From NCBI GenBank assembly GCA_014526335.1, contig JACTAT010000012.1:1521318-1585317 (forward strand): a DNA stretch of 64,000 nucleotides, written 5' to 3'. Each line of letters opens with the position of its first letter. Positions within the stretch are counted from its first letter, which is position 1. The translations under genes and the position numbers were made by a program. Below the pieces are notes generated by a model that was not told the DNA's origin, made no database searches, and saw only the letters and a program-made list of their open reading frames with translations. Shown piece after piece: positions 46,900 to 58,574 of the stretch. The DNA comes from Chrysaora quinquecirrha (Eukaryota > Cnidaria > Scyphozoa > Semaeostomeae > Pelagiidae).

Positions 46900-46905
46900 T
46901 GATCA
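46900..46905. other. Target-site duplication TGATCA (right)
   Basis: Matches 40045-40050 exactly; see the left copy. Confidence 0.7.
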
Positions 46906-46942
46906 ACCATAGACAGCTTTTCCATCACTACCAAATGTTTGA

Positions 46943-49625
46943 CTTGAAAACTCTGCAACTACAATACCATCAAACATCAACCATTCTAACACTGATTCAG
47001 ACAATGATAAAGTAAGTGAGTTTGATAATTCTATTTTCGAAAGCAATGCCAATAGTTCACAAAATGCTGATTCAAATGATGGAAACACAGATAATCCAGA
47101 AGATCAACTAAAAACCCTTAAGTTAAAAAACCCAAAGTGCATGTCTATTGGTCACATAAATATTAACTCCCTACCTAACAAATTTAGTGCCCTTATGAGT
47201 ATCATAAACTCCAATCTGGATATCTTATTGATATCAGAAACAAAAATAGATAATACCTTTCCAGATGCTCAATTTGCTTGTAAAGGTTATACAAAACCAT
47301 ATCGCAGGGACAAAAAAATAGGTGGCGGGGGCTTACTGCTCTATGTGAATGATGATATTCCATCTCGTCAACTTTCTGTCAATACTCTGCCAAATGATAT
47401 GGAAATGATAACAGTTGAACTTAACCTTCGAAAGCAAAAGTGGCCATGCATTGGTATTTATCATCCCCCAAATCAAGATAACAAATATTTTCTAGATGAA
47501 TTAGGGAAAGCATTGGACTACTTCTTAACATTTAATGATAATCTTCTTATATTAGGAGATTTCAATCTGGAACCCTCAAATCAGTCACTTGAAAATTTCA
47601 TGAAGGCATATGATCTCTATAATCTTGTGAAAGAACCAACATGCTTTAAAAGTAACATACCTAAATGCATTGATCTTATTCTGACAAATAGAAAATACAA
47701 TTTCAATAACACAATAACTGTTGAAACTGGGCTCTCTGATTTCCATAAATTAACAGCGACAGTACTCAAAACCCACATAAACAAAGCTGAGCCAATTAAA
47801 CTCAAGTATCGAGATTATAAAAACTTTAATACACAAGCTTTCAACGAAGATTTAGGCAGAAAATTTAATTATTGTAACCCTACTTTCCTAAACTACGGCA
47901 TGTTCTCGAAGATTCTTTCTGACACTTTTCAAGATCATGCACCCTTAAAACAGAAAATGATAAGAGCAAATAACGCTGCTTTTGTGAATAGACAGTTAAA
48001 GAAACTCATAATGGCAAGGTAAAAGGCAAAAAACAAATTCTACAAAGATAGAACAACTGAAAACTGGGAGAACTATAAGAAACTAAGAAATCAGTGCGTC
48101 AAGCTAAGTCGAAAAACAAAAAAGATTACTATCGAAACTTAAACATCAATTTCGTAACAGACTGTAAAGAATTCTTGCGCACTATAATACCCCATTTCAA
48201 TAATAAAACCTTAATGCACAATAAAATTATCTTAGTTGAAAATGATAGAATTATTTCAAACAGTAATGAAATAGCTGAGATTATGAATGATTATTTCATA
48301 AATATCACAGACGCACTTAACTTACCAAAAATAATTGTCTGAAGAGCTACTCTGAAAACGATACTAATGATATCCTAGAAATAATTGAAAATATAAAACC
48401 ATTCCAGTATTAAGAAAATTAAGGAAAATCTTGAAGCAACAAACTCTCCCTTTATTTTCAATAAGACCAATAATTTTGAAATAGAAATTGAAATAACAAA
48501 GTTGAACACTAAAAAAGCAACAGGACCCGATGATATACCCTCTAAAATTCTAAAAACATCTATTGATCTTATAACTCCATATCTAGCATATCTGTTTAAT
48601 AAAACTGTTGATAACAGTAATTTTCCATTAGAACCTAAATGTGCCGACATCTCGCCAATCCACAAAAAGGACAGCAAAACTTCAAAAACTAACTATCGTC
48701 CAGTTAGTGTTCTTCCATCGACTTCTAAAATTTTTGAACTAGTAATGGCTAATCAAATAAATCAATATATGGAAGGTAAACTCTTCCTATTGCTCTATGG
48801 CTTTCGAAAGGGCTATGGGACCCAACATGCTCTGGTAAGGTTAATTGAGAATCTTAAAAGAAATTTAGATCAGAAATTCAAAAATGGTTTGGTTCTAATG
48901 GACCTTTCAAAAGCTTTTGACTGCCTTCCTCATGAGCTCCTTATCGCTAAGCTTGATGGGTATGGTTTCGATATGAGTGCTCTTAGATTAATTAAAAGTT
49001 ACCTGCAGGAGCGTAAACAGCGAGTTAAAATAAATTCTAATTATAGTAAATGGACCCTGATCAAGCAAGGGGTACCACAAGGGTCTGTACTAGGCCCTCT
49101 TTTCTTTAACATATTCATCAACGATATATTCCTCTTTCTTGAAAACAGTGAGCTATGCAACTATGCAGATGACAACACAATCTGGATTGGGGATAAAGAC
49201 ACTAATTTAATTACAAGTAACTTAAATGATGAAATAAGAGAACTTAATAAATGGTTCAAAAGGAACTCGATGGTTTTCAATGGGGATAAATGGAAATTCA
49301 TGATTATTGAAAGTAAAAACGACAGACAAGAGAAAACAGAAATAAAGATTAATAACAATCCTGTTTCTCACTCATACTTCAACGTATAATCTCCGATCGT
49401 CTCATTTTGAGATAAACAGACCTTCTACAAACGATATGGTCTGGACACCTTAACCTACAGAAGCAGTTCTTTGTGGAATCTTAAATCTAATGAAACTAGA
49501 AACAGCAACACTGTACAAAGCTTTCAGCAATGTCTCACAAAGAATCACAGAGAGACAAATTTATGCAGCTCCAGGATTTGCACAGATTTTATACCCAACA
49601 TTGGCTATATTAATTTCGTTAATTA
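46943..49625 (+). pseudogene. LINE ORF2: APE endonuclease and reverse transcriptase (decayed)
   Basis: Open from 46943 (first good Met 47141) to TAA at 48020. The endonuclease shows HININSLPNK, LLISETKID (Glu), LILGDFNLEP and SDFHKLTAT (His). The linker is broken by a stop and two frameshifts (48022-48500), with the frame 48094-48342 in between. The reverse transcriptase (from about 48490) has KKATGPDDIPSKIL, LMDLSKAFDCLPHELL (Asp), QGVPQGSVLGPLFFNIFIND and NYADDNTIW (catalytic Asp pair) up to 49389. The final C-terminal motif (YNLRSSHFEIN, TYRSSSLWNL) is present in shifted frames to 49625, but the thumb region before it seems deleted. The family resembles CR1/L2 by motif style. Not functional as read. 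Confidence 0.75.
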
Positions 49626-50360
49626 GGTACCCTTGTACAATCAGTTTTGTAGTTTTATGATATAATAAATATTTTTAGTTTCATTGTTAGTGATTGTAGA
49701 CTTAACTTCTTTTGTTTTTGCTTTAAGAGTTGGTTTGTATTAGCTGTTATTTATTAAATTTAGCTACTTTGTTACAAAAAAGAAAGTGATTAAAAAAAAA
49801 CCCTTTTTCTTTTATAACATACTTATATATGATTTGATATTTAAGTCCACCAAATGAGGAACCTACAGTATTCTTACTGATTTCCACAGTTGAGAACATC
49901 TGTGATGAAACTCAGACAGATGAACAAGGCATTTGCATAACCCAAAACAGAGTTAGCCGAAAACAGACTTAGTAAAGAACTAAATTTTTTAAATCTGAGT
50001 GAGAAACCCAGCCACATATTCCACCACTTGTGAAGAAGTGTCTAAGAGCTCTTCTGTGATTGGTTTATTCTGACATTGGGGATGTCATGAGTATTTTGGG
50101 TATTTGTTCTCTCTATTGGTCAGTTTTTTTAACTTGTCGGAATCCCCGTATTCTGTGTTCAGTTATCGTTTGAAACCTTTGTCTTTTCTGCACTCATTGG
50201 TTGTCTTCAACAATAGCAGTAACAGTCAATAGCCTTATCAACCGATGGAGGTCAGCGGTTGCGTTTGTTTTCCCTTTGTTTTGGAAACAGGAATTTTGCA
50301 ACCGTCAAATTGGTGACACCCACACTTGTAGTGGCCTCTGCTACTGCGTTCCTTCCTACC
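49626..50360. other. Spacer upstream of the nine-exon gene
   Basis: LINE 3' flank to about 49800, then AT-rich sequence with CATTGGTTG-type phrases at about 50196. It probably contains the promoter and 5' UTR of the gene starting at 50361, but no core element can be assigned with confidence. Confidence 0.4.
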
Positions 50361-53300
50361 ATGGCGGCTAAGAGGACATCAAGCAGCAAGGAAGATATAT
50401 TGGCAGGCCTTCCAAAGAGATCAAATAAAGCATCTGGAAATTGTCCAAACTGTCTTAAAGTTTATTACAATGCACGAAAGCCTGCAAATTGTGATGGATG
50501 CGGTTTTCACCTTGGTGGGAGCTTCGTACCAAAAGCAAAGAAGGAATCGAAGTCCACTGAGGTTGTGAAATTGTTCGACAACGTGGAAGGAGAACAGCTT
50601 TTCTCAGTGAGAACAACAAGCAGGAATAACAGATGCTTTGTTATAAAAAGCAAATATAACAGCATATGTTACAATTGCTTGGATATACGAGCAGGCCATG
50701 TCAACAGCGAGAGAATGGCGTCTTTCACTTGTAAGCACGTCGAAGCTGTGACCAAGTCCAATGAAATTGCAGGCCCGAAAGCGTTGCTACGCGGAATGCA
50801 TGATGTCAGTGATGAAGATATTCAGAATTTTACTCCCGATGCTGGTATTAGAACGAAACTTTGTAACATCAATGCAGAATATGAGGGATTGCCATTGGTG
50901 ATTAAGGTCGACAATTCCTCATACGTTACTAGGGGTGTCGTTTCGTCCGGTCATCAGCTTGGATTATACCACGTTCGTGAGTTGACCCTTGAAGACGGAA
51001 AGAAAGCTCTAGAGTGCAGCCCAAAGGGAGCTGATTGCAAGAATGATCCCGCAAGATCTAAAAAGGCAACAAGATTAGATCTCTGTATTCATTTTCATTT
51101 AGTTCATTTGATGAACTTTAAAGTTGGTATTCATTCAAGAGATGAGTTACAGCAACCCGTAGAAGGTAATGTTTTTCTTTTTCTTTTTTAAAATTACTGC
51201 AAATTCTAGCCATCCTTAGAAGCATTGTAAGTAAAAAAGCCTTTTTTTTCTTTCCTGCAGAGTGCCCAAATGCACCATCAGTATCACTAGCACCAGATGC
51301 ACCATCAGAACCATCAGCACAACGACAACCAGAAGAATTAGAAATAGCAAGGGAATCTACACTGGAAATTCAAATGAAGAGGGAAATACCCTATCACATA
51401 CCAATCACTATATTTGACAACATAATGCATCGTGATACGGCTGATGGTAATTGGCCCGCAACATTTGAACCTGAAAATGATACCTGCTTGAATTGTGGGG
51501 AAAGGCTTGGCAAAGCAGTTATACCCCGTGGTCAGTCTAGCAGTGAAAATTGCTATTTACTCACGAATCACAATGCATTGAAAAGAATTAAGATTCTTGT
51601 TAAATATTGTCAGAATAAAAGCTGTCGTGCAATGAATACTGCATTTCCAATTCACGAAGGTAAGTGGTTGAGTTTCTTCACTTCCAGACTGTATCTAGAA
51701 GCTTTTCTATTTTGCAAATATTTGCTGAGGAGATGGAATAACACAAATATTCCCTGCGTCGTTTCTTTTTTCATTTCATGTTATATGGAAGAGTTTCTTG
51801 ATTTTTTTGAGAAAGGGCTTTTAAGAGATTCAAAAAATGGGGATTATTATATGAAATTAGTCACTTTAAGTTATCTTTACTATATAACAAAATATACTAT
51901 TGTTGAAGTTGAGATGAAGTACTGTATCTTTCATTTTAGTTGCATTAAAGTAAGGTTTATTCTTGTAAGGTTTAAAACGGCTAGCTTCTGGGATATTAAA
52001 AAGACATGTTTTTGCATGTAGATTATAAACATGATAAATACACAAAGTTTGTCTTAATTCTAAAGACATAATACAATCTTAATTTCTTAATCCCAGGGCT
52101 ATTTAACGTCTGCAACAAGCTAATGGTGTCTTTGGACATAATGATTCACTGGCGAGAGCAATTCAAAACTGGTTCTCCAATCACAAATGTCATAGAGGCA
52201 CATTTCAGAACCATCCTATCGAAAACTAGAAAGGTTTGTAAATGTTTAGCTATTTTTTATACATCCTTGAACTCTGGTCTATTTACACTTGTAAAGCTTT
52301 TTTGCAAACCTTGCATTGAAAATTAATGAAAGTATTTGAATTTCTAGGAACTGCATCCCACCTGGGACCAGCAAGATTATTTGAGGAAACGCCTGTATGA
52401 TGGATTTTATGGTTTCGAAGTTTTTACAAACAGAAATATGGATGATGGAATTTGTGGGATTTGTGGTATAGTGGGGGAAATTTATTCAGGTGATGGAAAT
52501 GAAAAGATATGCTGTTCTACCACTGAGGTTTGTAAACAGGCAACTTACACTATTTTTCTAAGAGCAATTTTTAAGAACACAAGCCTGGATCTTGCTCAAA
52601 TTTTGCAATGCACATATTCTTTTAAAAGAAACTAAAAAATTGGCCCAGTACTCAAAGTTTCTTAAAATTTTCGGATTTTGAGTGCTGATGGTTTCATATG
52701 AGTTTCTTACGTATTTGTATTGACGAAATTGTGAGTTTATGTGAATGATGTTCCAAACCTTAAAACTTTCTTGGTCAGAAATTTTCCAGTACAGGAGTTT
52801 CTAAGAATTTTGACCATTCCAGGGTCTGGGTTTCTTATGAACAGCTTCTTATAAAAAAAATATGTGTAAAGTAAAGAACAGAAGAACATTAAGTAAGAAC
52901 AAGCCCAGACTGGCCTTTTCATAAGTAACAAGCATATCATCTTTCAATGAAAATAAGTCAGTCCTGCCTGTTGTGGTATGCAAATTGTGGAAGTTCTATC
53001 CTTAGTGTTTGGCATGCATGACAAAAATATACATTTTTCAAAATATACTTGAATATCCTTTAATCTCTGACGGTACTATTCCTTCTAGCTTATGTTTTCT
53101 TCATTTTTAAATAAACTAAACAACTGTAAACAACTGTCACCTCTTAATTTTTCATACTTAATTTCTAATATGCAATTCTGCAACCTTTGATAGGCTAATA
53201 ATTAATCGATGCATTTTTATAGAATCCTAGTATCTCTTCCAACATTCACCACAAAACATTACTGTGCAAGTAACCAAGAAATTAAGAACAAATTGAGGAA

Positions 53301-56187
53301 ATGCAAACAGTTAAGAACAGCCAGCCTTGATCGAAAATTCCTCTTTTCTTATGAAAAACATGAAAGTCATTGATAAAAGAAACTTTCAATTGTTATTTGA
53401 TATTCTTATTTACCAATATTAATAACACTTTTTCAGATTACTGATTTTCTTGATGATGCACCTGCCTTGGCTACTACTGCACAGCCACCTAACTATGAAG
53501 GATTTAAAAGAAAATTGAAAAGATATATTCTTGAGAAGGCGACATATGCCAAAACTGAAACACAGTTTAAAACTTCAATTTCTGAAATTCCACCTGTCAT
53601 TGCACCAAGCCTGAGAGGAACTTTGTTCAACACCGAGGCTGCGAAAAAAAGTATTTATCTAGATGCTGAAGACAAAAATGTGCAAGGTAAAATTGTAAAA
53701 GTGTCTGCATTTGTTCCATCACTCTCACTGAAGACTTTTCCTTTCCTCTTGCCCGTTTAATATCCAATTTTGCCTTTCCCAGAAGATCAACGATGTCATA
53801 ACAAATAGAACAATAATTAACTGCCATTCCTCATCACTAACACATTTGAGATCACATCATCCATATGATATCTTTAGTAGCTAGGAGGTCTCAGGGGGTC
53901 TCACAATATCATCACCCAAGAAGTTTTTATGATGAAAATAAAATGTTTCTATTATACCAGCAGTCCTTTTTTATCTATTGCCACTTGCACAAGGCAACAG
54001 ACATTGTCTGACTGCATCACTTATGAGTACTGTACTATCATGTCGAATACAGTACTGTACTTATGTTAGTAACTAACTATCAAGCAAAACTTTCTCAACT
54101 TAACTGTTCCACAGTTGCTGAATCACAAATTTTGATGGAGACTCTTGTCAATTGTAGAATTTGATGATTTATGTTTTTCTTTAGGTGATCCATCTTTGTT
54201 AATATTGCATTTGCAAGAAAAGAAATTTGAAATGAATTCCATCATCACAATGGACAAAGATAAGCTAAAAGAAATTTGCAGTCTTTGTAAAATACCAACA
54301 GACAGGAAATCCAGTGTGAGTCTTTTCAAAATAAACTTTAAAGAACCCTTACCACAATGCAGTATGACTATTTCTCAAATTCTACAGGTTAGATTTGAGT
54401 CAGGTTTCATTTGAAATGAAGTAACTAAGATAAGACCAAGCACAATCAAAATAACTCTTTCAACTTATTAGAATTTCAATTATATGTAGTCCTTGTTCTC
54501 CACACAAAAGAGCAAGTTATTTGGGAAGCACAGTTTATTTATTGACTGTCAATTCCTCTGGGTGCAGCATTTGTAAAATCATTAATGTCTTTTACTTAAT
54601 ATTGTTATTAATAACTTGCCGAATTATTTGCTGAATTATGAATATAGCTATTTTGACAAATGCAGGGTAACAATTTGTGATCTACATTGCGCCTTCCCTT
54701 AAGTTCAACAATTGTATTCTAAAATAGAACAAAACCAAAAGTATCTTGATAAGATGAAGGGTACTCATTGCCAAACAAATAACATTTTTCAGGATTATAT
54801 GAGAATGCAGTTGCAGAAATTATATGCATCCATTATAATTGGAAATTCACCATGTCACACTTTTACAAAAGCTAAAGGAAGAACTGGTGGATTTTACCAT
54901 ATTGTCTGTCGACATGGTGTAAGTAAATGCACATTAATAACCCTTGAGGTCATTCAGTTGCTTTTCATCTTTATTACAATAATATTTCATAAATGCAGAT
55001 GCTCACAATGGTCTTGATAATTTTGTTAAAATCTAAGAACACTGACATTATTAGGTCAAATGGTTTAAACTCAATTATTTCATTTCTGCAGTGCACTGTT
55101 GCTTCAAAAATGATAATCCTAACAGAATCAGTTAGAGATGCAGCCGATTTGTTCCTGTCCCTGAAATATCCTCCAATATTATTTATTTGCGACACACCAT
55201 GCACCCTTGCACAGCACATGAGACTTCGGGACAGAAGTATGACTGATGAAATCTTTGGGGACTTGAATGGCTGTTTTGAGAAACCAACTCTAAGTAAAAA
55301 ACCAACAAAGGTATGCATTAAAGTCTTTTCCAATTTGATAATTCTTGCTCTTCAATCATTAAAGACAGTACTTCATTGGTGATATATAAGATGTTTTTCA
55401 AGAATTAGAACTCCCTTTTGTCTTTGACGTCATAAGAATTATATATTTCTTGGCTGACAATGAGTGAAAAATTAATCACAAGAATGTAATTGCAGTGCTT
55501 AGCTCCTAGTTTGAATAACGTTGAGATGTTGTTGTATTTTTTAAAGATATTTTGCATTTTTTTATTCCTGATGCCATTTATTTCTCAATTTCATAAGGCG
55601 AAAACTGTAGCTTAGAATTTACTTATAAGAAGCAAAACTGCCACCATCAAGACCCATTCCTCACAATGGTATTATCAAAATTCTTGATATGTTATTATAA
55701 ACTTAGTAATCAATGTCAATGTTCTTAGTAGTTTACTTTTGTCATTTTCAAGGGTGTAAGTGTCCCAGCACTTATAACACCAGAATATAGAGACACCGAT
55801 GCTCCGCCATGCAGAGTAGATTCACTTGTCCATCCTGTTTCGAAGTCTGCACAGCGATATATAATGGGTGATCGATTTCACAATACGAAAAGTCCACACA
55901 AGTCACCACTCTGCAGATTCCATAATGTTAATTTATGTGAGCAGGCCGCCTCCGTGAAGACCAGCTACCAGGAATCAAGAAATAAAGCCAAGAAAGATCG
56001 GAGAATTCGAAGTGCATGCGTTCAGGACTTTCCGGTACATTATTTGTACAACGAATTGATGGATTTCTATCAAAATGAGCGAATTGTTGAGGATCAAAAA
56101 CGCCGCCTGCTAAAGAACTCTCCCGATCAGAGGGACGATTTTCACAGATTTATTATAAAAAAAGTTAGTAACAAAGTAATTGAGTAA
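50361..56187 (+). CDS. Intact nine-exon SWIM/cysteine-cluster protein (KDZ-associated/HMGXB3-like type)
   Basis: Exons 50361-51165, 51261-51659, 52097-52233, 52348-52527, 53437-53686, 54185-54315, 54793-54918, 55092-55310 and 55753-56187. All introns are GT-AG, phases agree, and the total is 2,682 nt: 893 residues plus stop with no break. The start chosen has a strong context (ACCATGG); a longer frame opens at 50259. Domains: zinc ribbon GNCPNCLKVYYN/NCDGCGFHLGG (about 30-60); SWIM-like ICYNCLDIR...FTCKHVEAV (about 110-140); a second cluster CLNCGERLG, KYCQNKSCRAMN; HEGLFNVCNKLMVSLDIM (spanning exons 2-3); GICGICGIVGEIYSGDGNEK; GRTGGFYHIVCRHG; and a late SVRDAADLFLSLKYPP-ILFICDTPC region that could be the remains of a nuclease fold. 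The order parallels the dead copy at 30340-33595. An intact spliced gene suggests host retention. Function unknown; nuclear DNA binding is likely from the zinc motifs. Confidence 0.8.
52635..52872. repeat. MITE-like repeat in intron 4 of the nine-exon gene
   Basis: Contains GGTTTCTTATGAACAGCTTCTTATAAAAAAAAT-type phrases (parts shown) and AAAGTTTCTTAAAA, AGTTTCTTACGTATT segments. These are related to the ends and interior of the MITE at 3238-3637. Boundaries are unclear. Confidence 0.35.
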
Positions 56188-56875
56188 AAATTTTATGAAA
56201 GCTGTAAGAACTTGCATGAAATATATCTGCGTCTTATTGGATCATAGTCCCTAGTTAAGTAAATTAATAAGGTTACGTTAGATAACAAAACAATATAATG
56301 ATATAATGAATATTGTCGAAATTAACCCGGCTTTCAATTTTATCAAACCATGATCAAACCCGACAGCCCGAGGGGCAAATCATTTTCCTTAGAAGTGGAA
56401 GGGATTTTTGGGGTTTTCACTAAAGAACAATAGAATTTCCTAAAAACTATTAAAGGATTCAAAATGTGCACACGATTTTTTGAACCTACGAGACGGTTGT
56501 TTGTAGCAGGTCGAATTATGTGGAACCTTCTCCTGCACAGCCGCATTGTTTTATCTTGGTTTATCTTGTTCTGTCACATTTGGGATCATGGGTGCAATTT
56601 CATTTCACGTATATAAAATAGTTCTATAACACATTTACTAATGGTTGCTGAGGCAAAGTGTTTTTCTTTCCTAATCCGATTGTATTTTACTGTGATTAAG
56701 AATGTGTAAATGATGTTTTTACTTTTTAATAAGTGTGAAATGTTTATTCTTGGATTTTTTACTCATTCGTAAATACATGAGTTGAGTTGAAAGTTGAAAT
56801 GTTTTTGTTTATCTAAACTTGTATATCTCTTTTTTCAATTAGATATCTGATTAGATGAAATATCTGAGGTTATAC

Positions 56876-57232
56876 ACTTTTTTTAATAAGCAACCGTTCA
56901 ATAAGCGACTAGGGCTGAACTGACCTTAACATTAAGCAACTTGAGGGCTCAATTGAATTACTGTAAGCAACTAAGAAGTCAAACAACCAAGCTTATTCTC
57001 TTTCTTGTGTTAGGAAATTGTTCTTCATTCTTATTTTTTGCATGTAGAAGTTCGTTAGCTAACGTTTTTCCACTTACTTTCTCCCAAATGTAATGTTGTA
57101 GTCTTGTAGACCTAACAGATGACAATTTTGACCCGTGAAGTCAGGGGTGGTTAGTAGGTACAAAAAATGTTAAGCAACATTTAAGCAACTTTGAGGGCTG
57201 GACGAAAGTCAAGTTGCTTATTAAAAAAAGGG
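56876..57232. mobile_element. MITE with TTTTTTTAATAAGCAAC ends
   Basis: CTTTTTTTAATAAGCAAC on the left is inverted as GTTGCTTATTAAAAAAAG on the right, about 355 bp apart. TAAGCAAC also recurs internally. No coding capacity. Confidence 0.65.
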
Positions 57233-57939
57233 TATTTCAATGGTTGACTAAAACTAGAGAAAGGACACTTAGGGTTAACAACGAGCTGAGATGTCACATT
57301 ATATTTGCCAGTCGCCCCTTCCGCATCAAGCCTTCGACATGAAATCATGTTTTTATGGACTTCTTTTCACAGAAAATCTATAGATCACTTCGGTGGAAGA
57401 AAAATTTTTCGAAATCGCAAAATATCAATTTTTCGACGCAGACATCGTATAAAGCACAAAAAATTAGTCTATGTGCAAAGTTTTATTATCTCAGCTCTGA
57501 AGCTCTTGTATAATCGACTTTACGAGCGTTCAGAGTTCACGATTTTGACCGTGTGGGGTAAAAAGTTTCATCAAGTTCTTTATTGCGGTCAAAGCCTAAA
57601 TGAAATCGGGAACTTTGAATGCTCATAAAATTAAGAACACAAGAGCTAGGACAGTGAAATTTTGTAACTAAACTAAGATTTGGCTGCTTTATAAGGTGAT
57701 ATCAAAAACTCAATATCATGTGATTTCGAAAAATTTTCATACTGTCTGAGTCTGACGCCATACTGAAATGATCTATACAGTATACTGGAAAGAAAATTTT
57801 GTATGTTTCGGATAAGATAGTTTTATTGGATTTTTGGCCTCAGGGGTTTGATCGATATATCGAATTATCGTGACACGCCCCTTTGGTGTAAATGTTGAGC
57901 TTTGCGGATGCGCTGTTTTGCACAGGCCTTGCATACAAC

Positions 57940-58460
57940 CAGGGGCGTCGCAAAAGGGGGCGCTGTACCCCCCCCCCCCTTCCTCAATGTTGCAAACGTC
58001 GGCACAAAGAAGGTTTTTCGGCAAATGATGATATCGGTCTGGAGATTTGTGATTTCTCTTGTTCGGCATTTTTCAATAAAATGCCTAAAAGCTCGGTTCC
58101 AATAATAGAAATTCCATTAAATTGGAGCATGGTTAGAGTACTTAAACGAGAAATAATATTGAATATCTGCGTCGGTTTTAGTATCTATCTTCGAAGCTTA
58201 TACAGTACATACAGTACTGTATAAGGTTAAGTTCTGCATTCCAAATCTTTGGGAAAAGATCGATGAAATGAATAAATCAACCATAACATGCAATCAAAAA
58301 AAAGAAAGTTAGATTCTTGAAAAAGAAAAGAGTTAGTCTTGTTTTTTTTTAAATTGGAATTCATGTTGATTATCGGAAAAAGCATAATGAAAAAATGGGC
58401 GTGGCTGCAAATTTTAACTCTGTGCCCCCCTAAAAATTTTTTGTTGCTCCGCCCCTGCAT
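57940..58460 (+). repeat. Dispersed repeat with GGGGCGTCGC end, copy A
   Basis: Begins CAGGGGCGTCGCAAAAGGGG followed by a C run and ends ...TTGCTCCGCCCCTG; the ends are loosely inverted. The segment 57955-58225 recurs inverted at 60555-60832 (shared GATATCGGTCTGGAGATTT, TATCTTCGAAGCTTATACAG and the GTACTGTATAAG palindrome). Confidence 0.7.
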
Positions 58461-58574
58461 ACACCCGGTATTCTATAATTGTGCACAGAAAATGAAATAT
58501 CTTCTTCTTGGGCTGCTTTTCCCAAATATCATTAAGTGCAAGCAGTTATTTTTTGTTATCAGTCTCCATCCTAG

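Larger units (their letters stand above)
37293..49625 (+). mobile_element. CR1/L2-type LINE carrying two nested DNA transposons
   Basis: Without the insertions (39018-39859 and 40051-46899) the element is about 4.6 kb. It has ORF1 (2A-like motif, cysteine pairs, coiled coil, SGNH-esterase-like domain) and ORF2 (APE endonuclease, reverse transcriptase, and the C-terminal YNLRS...LWN motif typical of CR1/L2). Both ORFs contain stops and frameshifts, and part of the region between the RT and the C-terminal motif (about 49385) appears deleted. The exact 5' and 3' ends are not determined and no target duplication was found. Confidence 0.8.
56188..58574. other. Non-coding region with two small repeats
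   Basis: Contains the MITE at 56876-57232 and the dispersed repeat at about 57940-58460. The ORF at 57305-57628 lacks a normal start and looks like chance. Confidence 0.45.
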
